This document shows positions 37,420 through 50,071 of a DNA stretch of 64,000 nt, piece after piece. The stretch covers positions 1,426,001-1,490,000 of the forward strand of contig NZ_JBBOBR010000001.1 of NCBI RefSeq assembly GCF_038002165.1, in the 5' to 3' direction. Position 1 is the stretch's first letter; every line of letters starts with the position of its first letter. This DNA is from Cytobacillus sp. FSL H8-0458 (GTDB taxonomy: Bacteria; Bacillota; Bacilli; Bacillales; Cytobacillaceae). The translations under genes were made by a program, and so were the position numbers. The notes below the pieces were generated by a model. The model ran no database searches. It saw only the letters and a program-made list of their open reading frames with translations, and was not told the origin of the DNA.

Positions 37420-38292
37420 ATGTATGGTGCGATTGAAGCAGGAGGAACAAAATTCGTTTGTGCAGTAGGAAACGAGTCAGGCAAGATCATGGATCGGATC
37501 AAAATTCCAACCACTGTTCCAGAGGAAACGATGGCAGAGGTTATTTCCTTCTTTAAAAAATATGAACTGACTGCGATTGGAATCGGCTCATTTGGTCCGG
37601 TTGATGTAAATCCTGAAAGTGAAGCCTATGGAATGATTACTTCTACACCGAAATTAGCGTGGAGGAATTATTCGATTGTCCAAGCAATGAAGGATGCGTT
37701 TTCTGTGCCGATTGGGTTCAATACCGATGTAAATGCGGCGGCTCTAGGAGAAGCCGTAAATGGTGCAGCTAAAGGCTTGGAAAGCTGCTTGTATATTACA
37801 GTTGGAACGGGAATTGGGGCAGGTGCCGTGGTACAGGGACAATTGCTTCAAGGACTTTCACATCCTGAAATGGGACATATTCTTGTAAGGCGTCATCCGC
37901 AAGATGGGTATCAAGGGAAATGCCCCTACCATGGAGACTGCTTAGAAGGTCTTGCAGCGGGACCTGCGATTGAGGATCGCTGGGGGAGAAAAGGGATCGA
38001 CTTAGTAGACCAACAAGAAGTATGGGATTTAGAAGGGTACTACATTGCCCAAGCCCTAATGCAGTATATACTGATTCTGTCACCAAAGAAGATCATTCTT
38101 GGCGGCGGGGTAATGCACCAGAAGCAAGTGCTTTCTTCTATTTATAAGTACTTGCCTAAGCTGGATAATGGTTATGTTACATTGCCGGAACTTTCGGAAT
38201 ATATTGTTAGCCCGGGTTTAGGCGATGATGCAGGAATAACGGGCTCACTTTTACTGGCACATCAGGCTTATGCAGATGCAATACAGCATTAA
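37420..38292 (+). CDS. ROK-family fructokinase/mannokinase (GmuE-like)
   Basis: A 290-residue cytoplasmic kinase starting at ATG 37420 after GGAGGAAG; the upstream in-frame ATG overlapping the previous gene is rejected. It has the typical opening YGAIEAGGTKFVCAVG, the phosphate motif YITVGTGIGAGAVV and a zinc-type H-C-H-C cluster in EMGHILVRRHPQDGYQGKCPYHGDCLEG. This is the Bacillus GmuE/YdhR fructokinase group, which also accepts mannose. Here it most likely phosphorylates free mannose from the GH38/GH125 enzymes, feeding ManA. It sits 34 bases after the other ROK gene. Confidence 0.88.
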   Translation: MYGAIEAGGTKFVCAVGNESGKIMDRIKIPTTVPEETMAEVISFFKKYELTAIGIGSFGPVDVNPESEAYGMITSTPKLAWRNYSIVQAMKDAFSVPIGFNTDVNAAALGEAVNGAAKGLESCLYITVGTGIGAGAVVQGQLLQGLSHPEMGHILVRRHPQDGYQGKCPYHGDCLEGLAAGPAIEDRWGRKGIDLVDQQEVWDLEGYYIAQALMQYILILSPKKIILGGGVMHQKQVLSSIYKYLPKLDNGYVTLPELSEYIVSPGLGDDAGITGSLLLAHQAYADAIQH

Positions 38293-38305
38293 ATCTATAT
38301 AATGA

Positions 38306-41533
<3,228 letters not shown>

Positions 41534-41787
41534 GAAAGCAAACGGTGAAAAGTAAAATGGTTCGTATTCAATGTGCCTGTAAGTCCTTTTTCCAATTTGA
41601 TATGGAATGTGAAATGATAAATTTTTTGCTAGAAGTCATTGGGAATAGTGTGACTCCGGATTGAAAGGTATAACTAAGCTTTTTTTACCGTTTCCGCTAA
41701 ATAAAAGTTGACTATTTTGAATTTTTAAAATTTAGATTGTATTTTCTTATTATGAGTGCTATGTTATAAATAATATTTCATATCGAT

Positions 41788-41872
41788 CACATGTTACTGA
41801 TCAGATCAGGCAGGGTGGTTCAGTTAAAAGAATGTCAGTTCTTTTGATTAGATACCTCCTTGCCTTTTTTTG
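41788..41872 (+). promoter_or_regulatory. GlcT-type antitermination leader (RAT plus terminator) upstream of the antiterminator gene
   Basis: CATGTTACTGATC begins at 41790. The RAT stem is CTGA/TCAG, closed by AGGCAGGG. The competing terminator pairs GGCAGGGTGG (41809-41818) with CCTCCTTGCC (41855-41864), followed by TTTTTTT. An inner AAAAGAA/TTCTTTT hairpin lies in its loop. A possible promoter has TTGACT at 41708-41713. The antiterminator gene lies 345 bases downstream, so this is autoregulation, as in glcT-ptsG systems. Confidence 0.85.
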
Positions 41873-41904
41873 CGTTTTTAATAGAAGGATACCAAATCCT
41901 GTTT

Positions 41905-42178
41905 TTAGTCAAAAAATGGTCATTCTCCGATTGATAGTAAAGCAGCGTCACCAGTTGAAGGGAAGGTTATATAAATAACTCCAACAAAGCTTGGAATGCA
42001 GCTGATAGTGGTACTGAAATCTTGATTCATGTTGGGCTAGAAACAGTTTCATAAAAAAGCGAGATGTCGATTATGGTTATTACAAATAGTCTAACATCTA
42101 ACAGATACAAAAAAATTATGGTTCAAAAAAACTGTAATGGCAGGGGAAACTGTTGCCATGAAGGTGACTAACAAATAA
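41905..42178 (+). pseudogene. Decayed PTS EIIA (glucose/GlcNAc family) gene
   Basis: Three short pieces in order match EIIA-Glc: SPIDSKAASPVEGKVI (compare SPIDGKV...), then NAADSGTEILIHVGLETVS around the phosphoacceptor-type His (compare NGxEILIHVGIDTV), then MAGETVAMKVTNK. Stops and frame changes separate them, and total length is about half of an EIIA domain. It lies between the RAT leader and the antiterminator gene, and the PTS gene downstream lacks an EIIA domain. The match is by eye only. Confidence 0.5.
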
Positions 42179-42216
42179 AACTTTCTCGTACTATGTGGAT
42201 GAGGGGGAACCTTTAG

Positions 42217-43044
42217 TTGAAAATAAAAAAAATATTAAATAACAACGCGGTAGTAGTTAAAGATGGAGAAACCGAGAAAATAGCGATTGGAACAGGCATC
42301 GCCTTTAATAAGGGGAAAAATGATATTATCAAGCAACAAGAAATTGAAAAGCTTTTTGTAATGGAGGAATCGAGTAAGCTGCAGCAACTGATATTGAGGA
42401 TTCCTGAAAATCATTTCGAAATATCAGAGGAAATCATTTCCTATGCAGAAGAAAAGCTGGGGATGAAATTAAGTGACCATATCCATATTGTCCTTACTGA
42501 TCATTTATCCTTTGCAATTGAAAGGGAGCAAGAAGGAATTCATTTGCAGAATAAGCTTCTCCAAGAAATTAAAGTACTCTATCAAGTTGAATTTGAAATT
42601 GGTATGTGGGCTATTCAACATATTAAAAAGAGATTTGAAATTGAAATGCCGATAGATGAAGCGGGCTATATTGCACTTTATATTCATACAGCGAAACCAA
42701 AAAGTGGAGATATGCAGACAACAGTAAGGCAGACAGCTATTATCAGTGATCTTATCCAAACAATAACAAAATTTTTGAATATTACAATAGATCAAGATGA
42801 TATTTCTTATCAACGTTTAATTATACATCTTCGTTACTCCATCTCAAGAATAAAGCATTTTGAACTCCATACTATGGATGAAGAAATGCTAGAAATGATT
42901 AAAAAGAAGTTTCCGATTTCCTATCAATGCTCTAAGGAAGTAGTCAAAGTATTAAAAGACACCTATGAAATGGGAATTCCAGACTCAGAGATTGGATTTA
43001 TATCGCTCCATATTGAAAGATTAAAACAACGATGGAAGAAATAA
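42217..43044 (+). CDS. BglG/LicT/GlcT-family transcriptional antiterminator
   Basis: A 275-residue RNA-binding antiterminator. The TTG start at 42217 follows GAGGGGGAA. The N-terminal co-antiterminator domain (KIKKILNNNAVVVKDGE, IGTGIAFNKGKNDII) binds RAT RNA. PRD1 (about 65-170; phosphorylatable His in LTDHLSF and LYIHTAK) and PRD2 (about 172-275; HLRYSISRIK and LHIERLK) sense the PTS. It is preceded by its own RAT and followed by a GlcNAc-type PTS gene. When GlcNAc enters through the PTS the protein should be freed from phosphorylation and should open all four RAT leaders in this window. GlcT- versus LicT-type is judged from the RAT pattern. Confidence 0.9.
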   Translation: MKIKKILNNNAVVVKDGETEKIAIGTGIAFNKGKNDIIKQQEIEKLFVMEESSKLQQLILRIPENHFEISEEIISYAEEKLGMKLSDHIHIVLTDHLSFAIEREQEGIHLQNKLLQEIKVLYQVEFEIGMWAIQHIKKRFEIEMPIDEAGYIALYIHTAKPKSGDMQTTVRQTAIISDLIQTITKFLNITIDQDDISYQRLIIHLRYSISRIKHFELHTMDEEMLEMIKKKFPISYQCSKEVVKVLKDTYEMGIPDSEIGFISLHIERLKQRWKK

Positions 43045-43066
43045 GAGAAGAAGTGAAATGGGGGAA

Positions 43067-43084
43067 AAAGCATATGCTTTTTTA
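43067..43084 (+). other. Short palindrome between antiterminator and PTS genes
   Basis: AAAAAGCATATGCTTTTTT is a near-perfect palindrome followed by TAA. It could be a weak intrinsic terminator that lowers PTS expression. The gap of 175 bases otherwise holds only a short glutamate/lysine-rich fragment with no known match. Confidence 0.3.
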
Positions 43085-43219
43085 AATATATCAAAGCAAA
43101 AATAGTAGGGGGGCAGATAATTTGGAAGAAAAACACATGAAATAAGAGAAGATGCTGCTAAAGAGAAAGCTTATGTCTTAGAAAAGAGATATTTATTTTA
43201 TTAGGGAGGTAGTTTTAAA

Positions 43220-44680
43220 ATGATGCAATATTTACAGAAAATAGGCCGCTCATTGATGCTGCCAGTAGCAGTACTGCCGGCTGCAGCTATTTTAATGGGA
43301 ATTGGTTATTGGATAGATCCTTCAGGCTGGGGTGCTGGAAATCCTGTAGCTGCATTTTTAATCAAGGCAGGATCTTCTATTATTGATAATATGTCCATTT
43401 TATTTGCGGTTGGGGTAGCACTGGGAATGTCCAAAAATAAAGACGGTTCTGCTGCATTGAGTGGATTAGTTGCCTATCTAGTAGTGACAACTTTACTTTC
43501 AACAGATTCAGTAGCGATGCTGCAAGGGGTGGATCCGGAAAATGTAAATGCAGCCTTTGAAAAAATAGGAAATCAATTTATTGGGATACTTTCTGGGATT
43601 CTAGCATCCATTATGTATAATCGCTTTAGTCATGTACAATTACCGGCTGCATTAGCTTTCTTTAGCGGTAAACGACTAGTTCCAATTATGGCAGCTGTTT
43701 CAATGCTGCTAGTTTCAGTTGTATTGTTCTTTGCTTGGCCAGTAATTTTTACAGGATTAGTTTCATTTGGTACAGCGATTAGTAAATTAGAGTTTATTGG
43801 TGCAGGATTATATGGATTCTTTAACCGTTTATTAATCCCAATAGGATTACACCATGCTTTAAACTCAGTGTTCTGGTTTGATGTAGCTGGAATCAATGAT
43901 ATTGGTAATTTTTGGGCGGGTACTGGAACAAAAGGTGTTACAGGTATGTATCAGGCAGGATTCTTCCCAATCATGATGTTTGGTTTACCAGCAGCAGCAC
44001 TTGCGATGTATCATACAGCAAGAACGAAAAGAAAAAAGCAAGCGGCATCTTTGATGTTAGCTGCAGGTTTTGCTTCATTCTTCACTGGGGTTACAGAACC
44101 TCTTGAATTTTCGTTCATGTTTTTAGCTCCTGCTCTTTATGTGGTTCATGCTGCCTTAACAGGTATTTCATTAGCTGTAGCAGCGTTTTTCAATTGGACA
44201 GCAGGGTTTGGCTTTAGTGCAGGATTAGTAGACTTTGTTTTAAGTTCAAGGCTGCCTTTGGCTAATCAACCATATATGCTGCTTCTCCAAGGTCTTGTAG
44301 TTGCTGTTATTTATTATGTACTATTCCGATTCTTGATTATTAAATTTAATCTATCAACTCCTGGCAGGGAGAATGACAAGGTTGAAGGTGGAGCATTGGA
44401 CACGGAAAGTAACGATCAAGCACCAGCAGGTAATAAATTCGCTGTCATTGCAGCTAAGATTTATGATGCCTTAGGTGGGGATGCTAATGTGACTTCAGTT
44501 GACAATTGCGTAACACGCTTAAGAATTGAAGTAAAAGACATGAAGGCAGTCGACCAGAAAAGGATTAAAGATACAGGTGTACCTGGAATTAATGTCGTTG
44601 GAAAGCATAGCATTCAAGTGATTGTTGGAACGGAAGTCCAATTTATAGCAGATGAAATTGAAAAAATCCGTAATAAATAA
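43220..44680 (+). CDS. PTS EIICB, N-acetylglucosamine type
   Basis: Membrane sugar transporter-phosphotransferase of the glucose/GlcNAc family. The 486-residue protein has an EIIC domain with about ten helices (MLPVAVLPAAAILMGIGYWI, IPIGLHHALNSVFWFDVAGI, TGVTEPLEFSFMFLAP; the last is the sugar-site motif). A linker (about 390-405) and an EIIB domain with phosphorylated C430 in VDNCVTRLR follow. No EIIA domain is fused. The sequence resembles the NagP group more than PtsG. RBS GGGAGGT precedes the ATG. It should import and phosphorylate GlcNAc freed outside by the GH84/GH20 enzymes, with EIIA supplied from elsewhere. Confidence 0.88.
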   Translation: MMQYLQKIGRSLMLPVAVLPAAAILMGIGYWIDPSGWGAGNPVAAFLIKAGSSIIDNMSILFAVGVALGMSKNKDGSAALSGLVAYLVVTTLLSTDSVAMLQGVDPENVNAAFEKIGNQFIGILSGILASIMYNRFSHVQLPAALAFFSGKRLVPIMAAVSMLLVSVVLFFAWPVIFTGLVSFGTAISKLEFIGAGLYGFFNRLLIPIGLHHALNSVFWFDVAGINDIGNFWAGTGTKGVTGMYQAGFFPIMMFGLPAAALAMYHTARTKRKKQAASLMLAAGFASFFTGVTEPLEFSFMFLAPALYVVHAALTGISLAVAAFFNWTAGFGFSAGLVDFVLSSRLPLANQPYMLLLQGLVVAVIYYVLFRFLIIKFNLSTPGRENDKVEGGALDTESNDQAPAGNKFAVIAAKIYDALGGDANVTSVDNCVTRLRIEVKDMKAVDQKRIKDTGVPGINVVGKHSIQVIVGTEVQFIADEIEKIRNK

Positions 44681-44903
44681 TTGTTTTTTGGAATTAATTA
44701 GGACAGCCAAAACTGCCAAATATTGATAAAATCAGCAGGGACATTTGAAGTATCGGACACTCTATCAGTAAAAAACACATTATCTTCACATTATATGAAA
44801 TATTTCAATTGACGAGGCATTTCCGCGTGTAAAGGATTCCAGTGTGGGCGATAAAGGCAAAGAAGGGTTTATTTTCATTCATTAAAGAAAGTAGGGGGAG
44901 TAT

Positions 44904-47900
44904 TTGAAAAAAGGTTTTTTCTTAAATCTAATTATCATATTTTCTGTACTTTTTAGTACTCTAAGTGGATTTTCAGCACCGGTGCAAGCTGATGCAGAAA
45001 CAGTGAAATATCAAATTTATCCGAACCCTCACGAAATTCACTATCAAGATGGACAATTTGATATAAGTAATACGATTAATATTGTATATGAATCTAAAAT
45101 TGATTCTTATACTAGAAAAAGAGTAGAAGAAATATTGGCGAGTAAAAATATTAATTTTACAACATCGAGTGAAATGGCTGCAGATAAAACGAACTTTTTA
45201 GTGGGTGTATACCAGTCAAAGGAATATGTAGATCAGTATTTTGAGTCACTTCAATTAAGTGATGATGGATTATTTGCAAAGTTAGATGCAAATATTGTTT
45301 CTGTTGATAAAAATGTTATCGCTGTACTTGGAAAAGATACCGATTCTGCGTTTTATGGAGTAACAACTGTAAAACATATTTTCAAGCAGATGAAGGAACG
45401 TACCATCCAGCCATTGATCATTAAAGATTATGCTGATGTTAAAGGCAGAGGTTTCATTGAAGGGTATTATGGAGAACCATGGTCAAATGAAGATCGTGCC
45501 GAATTAATGACCTATGGCGGAGAATTCAAAATGAATTCTTATATCTATGCACCAAAAGATGATCCTAAACATAATGGCAAGTGGAGAGATTTATATACAA
45601 CAGAAGAGCTCGAGAACATTAGCAAACTGGCTGAAGCTGGTAATGCCAGTAAAACCAGATTCGTATATACGCTTCATCCATTCATGAATAATGCCATTCG
45701 TTTTAATTCCGAAGAAAATTATCAAACAGACTTAAATAAGATTAAAGAGAAATTCACCCAATTACTCGATGCAGGAGTTCGTAAATTTGGAATTCTTGCT
45801 GATGATGCGGGTGTTCCTTCACAAGGAGCCCAAACGTATGTGAGATTGATGACCGATTTGACCGATTGGTTAATTGAGCAGCAGGCAAAGTATCCCGGTT
45901 TAGTAACAGATATGATTTTCTGTCCAAATGATTATATGGGATGGGGAACAAGTTCTCAAATCCAGTCGTTAAAACAATTGCCAAAGTCTGTTAGTATTGT
46001 TCAAACCGGCGGCAAAGTTTGGGGAGAGGTTTCAAATAACTTTACACAATCATTTACGAATAATGCCGGCAGAGGACCATTCTTATGGATCAACTGGCCT
46101 TGTACGGATAACTCTAAAAAACACTTAATTATGGGTGGAAATGAAACTTTCCTACAGCCTAATGTTAACCCTGAAAATATTGAAGGGATTGTGTTAAATC
46201 CTATGCAGCAATCCGAAGCGAGCAAATCAGCTATTTTTGCTAATGCGGATTATGCATGGAATATTTGGGATAATGCAGATCAGGCAAAGAAGAATTGGAA
46301 TGACTCGTTTGCTTATATGGATCACCTAAACATTAATGAAACTCCTGCTTCCAATGCACTAAGAGAGTTGTCCAAGCATATGATCAATCAAAATATGGAT
46401 AACCGTGTAGCTAAATTAGAAGAATCAGTGGAATTGGCTCCGAAGCTAAATGAGTTTAAAGCAGCCTTAGGTAAAGAGCAAATTACCGAAAAAGCACAAG
46501 CGTTAATTAAAGAGTTCGAAGTTATCCGTGATGCAGCATTAACTTACAAAGCTGATCCAGGTAATGAAAGAACAAGAGATCAGATTATTTATTGGCTGGA
46601 TAGTGCTGTGGACACTGCGAATGCAGCTATTTTCTTATTAAATGCAGAAGTTGCTCATGAACAGGGCAATAAGTCTGAAGTATGGGAAAACTACAGTCAA
46701 GGTCAAGCTTCTTTCGCTGCTTCAAAAAATCATCCTTTCCGATATATTGACCATTATGAATATGCGGAAGTAGGTGTGCAGCATATCGTACCATTTATCA
46801 ATACATTATTAAAAGATGTATCGCTTAAGGTTCAATCCATTGTAAATCCTGATAGCAATGCAGCTAGAATTATTACAAATCGGACAGATACTCCTGCAGG
46901 TAACTTGGATAACCTGTTAGATAACAAACTGAGCACCGAAGTGATCTTTAAAAATCCTAACTCCATTTCAGCAGGCACATATATTGGAGTACTATATGAA
47001 AAACCTCTCACCCTTAATACAGTGCGCTTTGAATTAGGACATGCCGGCAATGTCAATGACACGTTTACAGAAAGCAAGGCACAATACACCGTTGATGGAG
47101 ACAATTGGATTGATATTGAAGGTGCGCTGTATGGACATGTCAGTAAAGTAGAATTAGAGAATTTAAATCTAAAAGCTAGAGGCATTCGTTTAATCGCAAC
47201 GAAAGATCGCACGAATACTTGGCTGGGGATTAAAGATATCGTTACTAACGATACTATATATGAAAATGAAACTCCACAATATCAGTTGATGGTTCCTGAA
47301 CACTTTAAGGTGTATCAAGGAAACGCAGAAAATTTATTTGATGGGAATGACAGTACTTTTATCTGGTATAACCCTTCAGGATTAATTAAAGATACGTCTG
47401 TTGCTGGAGATTATATTGGTGTAGATTTACAAAAGGTCACTGATCTGGACAAAGTTTCTTTCTCTGTAGGCAGAGATAATGGTGACAAGTGGACAGAGTA
47501 CCAGCTCGAATATTCATCTGATAACGTGAATTACACATTATTCAAGAAATATACAGGTAAAGCTTCAGGAATGGATAAAATTGAGGAAGATCTAACTGGT
47601 ATTAAAGCCAGGTATGTCCGCCTGAAAAACCTGAAAAATGTCAACGTTTGGATTAAGTTCAGTGAAATTCGAATTGAGCTGCCAAAAAATTCTGCTGAGT
47701 ATACCTATACAAATAACACAAACTATAAGAAAATTGTGTCCCAGCATTCACTAGATAATACAAGTTTAGCTGAGACAGCAAATATTACACTGAAGCCACA
47801 AGAATACTTAGGGGTAAAATTAGAACGTATCAAAGAACTAGATGATGTGAAGGTAAATACAACTAATGATAAATTAACCTTACAGGCCTCTGCAAATGAG

Positions 47901-49586
47901 GTAGAATGGAAAGTCCCTGATGAGGGAACCATTGCTCGATATGTAAGATTACTTAATAATACTGATGAAGAAATCACTTTTGACCTGAATGAATTTAGCG
48001 TTTTATCTAAGGAAATCTATGGACCAAGTTTTGTCGGAACGGATATGGGAATCTCTTCTGCCTATGCAGATAGTGATTCAAGAAATGAAGGCACGCTGCT
48101 GGCTCCGTTCGATAAAAAGTTCGGCACGAGAGCTATTTTTACTGACTACCAGAGAAAAGGACAGTCAATCACTTATTCAGTTGGGGAGCCTAGAATCTTT
48201 AATAGCCTGCGTGTTTATAATGAAGAAAATAATATTAATTATATCCGGGACGCTAAAGTACAATTGTCGATGGACAATGAAAATTGGACAGACGTCATTA
48301 CATTAGGCGATGGTGTGGACAATCTTGCAGGTGGTAAAGCGGATTACTCAGATATGATTGCAGATGGCTACACACATGATTCTTCTAACCCAGGAAACTA
48401 TTATTATGGAAATGATAATATAGGCGGCATTAAAGCCAAATTTATAAGAATTCTCTTTACAGCAAATTATTTAACAAGATTTGCTCATATTAATGAATTT
48501 ATCATTAACGATGGCGAATATGTTAAAACTGAGAATAACCCAACCTATTTTGCAGATCCAATTGAGGAAGAGGGATTTGGTCCTAACCGTCTATTGGATG
48601 GTGATCTGACAACAGCATTTAGGCCAAATATGACTGGTGAAACAAATGGATCATTAACATACCGCCTTTCCGAAAAAACAGATGTATCAGTGATAACAAT
48701 CGTGCAAGGTTCAAATTCTATTTCAAAAGCTGCCGTAAGTGCCAGAGTTGGTAAAGACGAATGGGTTGAACTGGGGGTCCTGGATAAAAGTTTAAATACA
48801 TTCTATAATCCAGCCTATGATCATATTTTTGAAATTAAGTTGACTTGGGGAAATGTCCAACCAGTTATTTATGAGTTAAATACTTCAACCAATAAAGAAT
48901 TGTTACCTAATCGTTCCGTTTTAAAAGGACTATTATCAGAAACACTCGATGAATTTCAATTTACACAGGAGACCTATAAGATCTATAAAACAGCTTATGA
49001 AAAGGCAAAGGAAGTGTACAACAATACCCAAGCTACTCAATCTGATTTAGATACTGCAAGTGAGGGTCTTAATGCTGCTAAAACTCAACTTATCCTTTCA
49101 ATCGACCTTGGAAAAGTATATTCTGCAACAGTGTCATTAACAAAAGAACAAGCACAGCTCTCGAAGGAATATGGGATTCCTTTAAAAATAATTAATGATG
49201 AGATCGAACTTTTAATCCCATCTGCCATTGTCTCTAAGGAAGGTTTTGAGCTGACCAAAGACCGTTTGAAAGATATAAATAAAGCGAAAAGCCCCGCTTA
49301 CGACTTTACATTATTAATTGATGGAAAGGAAATTTATAAATTTGAAGAAACAATTAATATTATATTCACTCTAGATGGCAGGAAAGTAAAAAACTGGAAA
49401 AATTTGAAAGTTTATCACTTTAATGAGCAAGTAAAAGAATGGGAACTGGTACCTGGCGCTGTTCCCCGTGATAGTAAGGTTTCAGTGGAAACCAGCCACT
49501 TTGGTACGTTTACTGTATTAGAGACTCCCGGGGATAAAGCAGAACCAGGCACCCAAATACCAAAAAATAAAAACAAAAAGGATTAA
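44904..49586 (+). CDS. Very large secreted GH84 beta-N-acetylhexosaminidase (NagH/NagJ-like)
   Basis: A 1560-residue secreted enzyme. TTG start at 44904 after AGGGGGAG; signal peptide about 1-31. Order: GH20b-like N-terminal domain (about 35-165); GH84 barrel (about 178-480; GRGFIEGYYGEPWS, YIYAPKDDPKHN, catalytic D300-D301 in LADDAG); helical region to about 640. Several discoidin-like beta-sandwich (CBM32) modules follow (about 660-1310), then a FIVAR module (about 1340-1395) and a C-terminal beta domain ending in a lysine-rich tail. The design resembles clostridial NagH/NagJ. It lies 223 bases after the PTS gene without its own RAT, so it is probably in the same antitermination-controlled transcript. 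No LPxTG anchor is seen. Confidence 0.9.
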   Translation: MKKGFFLNLIIIFSVLFSTLSGFSAPVQADAETVKYQIYPNPHEIHYQDGQFDISNTINIVYESKIDSYTRKRVEEILASKNINFTTSSEMAADKTNFLVGVYQSKEYVDQYFESLQLSDDGLFAKLDANIVSVDKNVIAVLGKDTDSAFYGVTTVKHIFKQMKERTIQPLIIKDYADVKGRGFIEGYYGEPWSNEDRAELMTYGGEFKMNSYIYAPKDDPKHNGKWRDLYTTEELENISKLAEAGNASKTRFVYTLHPFMNNAIRFNSEENYQTDLNKIKEKFTQLLDAGVRKFGILADDAGVPSQGAQTYVRLMTDLTDWLIEQQAKYPGLVTDMIFCPNDYMGWGTSSQIQSLKQLPKSVSIVQTGGKVWGEVSNNFTQSFTNNAGRGPFLWINWPCTDNSKKHLIMGGNETFLQPNVNPENIEGIVLNPMQQSEASKSAIFANADYAWNIWDNADQAKKNWNDSFAYMDHLNINETPASNALRELSKHMINQNMDNRVAKLEESVELAPKLNEFKAALGKEQITEKAQALIKEFEVIRDAALTYKADPGNERTRDQIIYWLDSAVDTANAAIFLLNAEVAHEQGNKSEVWENYSQGQASFAASKNHPFRYIDHYEYAEVGVQHIVPFINTLLKDVSLKVQSIVNPDSNAARIITNRTDTPAGNLDNLLDNKLSTEVIFKNPNSISAGTYIGVLYEKPLTLNTVRFELGHAGNVNDTFTESKAQYTVDGDNWIDIEGALYGHVSKVELENLNLKARGIRLIATKDRTNTWLGIKDIVTNDTIYENETPQYQLMVPEHFKVYQGNAENLFDGNDSTFIWYNPSGLIKDTSVAGDYIGVDLQKVTDLDKVSFSVGRDNGDKWTEYQLEYSSDNVNYTLFKKYTGKASGMDKIEEDLTGIKARYVRLKNLKNVNVWIKFSEIRIELPKNSAEYTYTNNTNYKKIVSQHSLDNTSLAETANITLKPQEYLGVKLERIKELDDVKVNTTNDKLTLQASANEVEWKVPDEGTIARYVRLLNNTDEEITFDLNEFSVLSKEIYGPSFVGTDMGISSAYADSDSRNEGTLLAPFDKKFGTRAIFTDYQRKGQSITYSVGEPRIFNSLRVYNEENNINYIRDAKVQLSMDNENWTDVITLGDGVDNLAGGKADYSDMIADGYTHDSSNPGNYYYGNDNIGGIKAKFIRILFTANYLTRFAHINEFIINDGEYVKTENNPTYFADPIEEEGFGPNRLLDGDLTTAFRPNMTGETNGSLTYRLSEKTDVSVITIVQGSNSISKAAVSARVGKDEWVELGVLDKSLNTFYNPAYDHIFEIKLTWGNVQPVIYELNTSTNKELLPNRSVLKGLLSETLDEFQFTQETYKIYKTAYEKAKEVYNNTQATQSDLDTASEGLNAAKTQLILSIDLGKVYSATVSLTKEQAQLSKEYGIPLKIINDEIELLIPSAIVSKEGFELTKDRLKDINKAKSPAYDFTLLIDGKEIYKFEETINIIFTLDGRKVKNWKNLKVYHFNEQVKEWELVPGAVPRDSKVSVETSHFGTFTVLETPGDKAEPGTQIPKNKNKKD

Positions 49587-49592
49587 TTAAAT

Positions 49593-49640
49593 TGTACCCT
49601 GTCGAGTAGACATGTGAAAAAAGCCTGCTCAACAGGGTCT
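49593..49640 (+). terminator. Possible hairpin after the GH84 gene
   Basis: ACCCTGT at 49595-49601 pairs with ACAGGGT at 49632-49638; there is no good T-tract, so it is a weak terminator at best. Confidence 0.35.
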
Positions 49641-49734
49641 CATTGCGTAAATTGAATGAAACGGGAATAGGAGAACAAATTCATGGGTGAATTATTGGAT
49701 GAGAGGAGTGGGACAAAGTGAGTTTAGTTGACAG

Positions 49735-49855
49735 CCCAGCAAAGCGCTTAAGCAGGAATAATGCCGAATTTTCCAAGAGAGGGAAAGTAGAAACAGGGTT
49801 CCAAATTTAGAATTTCATGACTGGCCAGAAATGCCGATTTGTGAAAGCGCAGTAT
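49735..49855 (+). pseudogene. Fragment of a further GH84 gene
   Basis: Translation gives FSKRGKVETGFQ, a stop, then NFHDWPEMPICES. This aligns with the junction just before the catalytic barrel of the GH84 at 8419 (KTFSKLIQEQKGRDWFPQ, VEIRDWPEMPIRGS). The matching DNA (GACTGGCC(A/G)GAAATGCCGATT) is well conserved. Only about 40 codons remain. The fragment lies between two intact convergent GH84 genes and marks a lost fifth copy. Confidence 0.6.
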
Positions 49856-49989
49856 TTAGTCATTTTGCGGATAGGCAGCAGATGCCAAGAAAAAATTCAT
49901 TTTCCAAAGTATCTGATGGGGCTGTGGTTAAGCCCCCAATAAATAGACACTTTATAAATTCGACATTTTGTGTCAGTAACAAATGCTTT

Positions 49990-50034
49990 CAGCCGCAGAG
50001 ACCCCCATCACGGGTGGTTTTTTCTGCGGCTATT
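49990..50034. terminator. Nested hairpin terminator between convergent GH84 genes
   Basis: Outer stem AGCCGCAG (49991-49998) with CTGCGGCT (50024-50031); inner hairpin ACCCCC-ATCA-CGGGTGGT followed by TTTTTT. It serves the plus strand, and probably also the minus-strand gene ending at 50072. Confidence 0.65.
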
Positions 50035-50071
50035 ATAATTGGCTAATTAAGCTAAAGTAAGTTACCTGTTC

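Noticed and set aside
43220..44680. Glucose-specific PTS (PtsG) as the call
   Set aside because: The GlcT-like control would allow it, but the missing EIIA, the NagP-like sequence and the surrounding GlcNAc-releasing enzymes favour GlcNAc. It stays a prediction.
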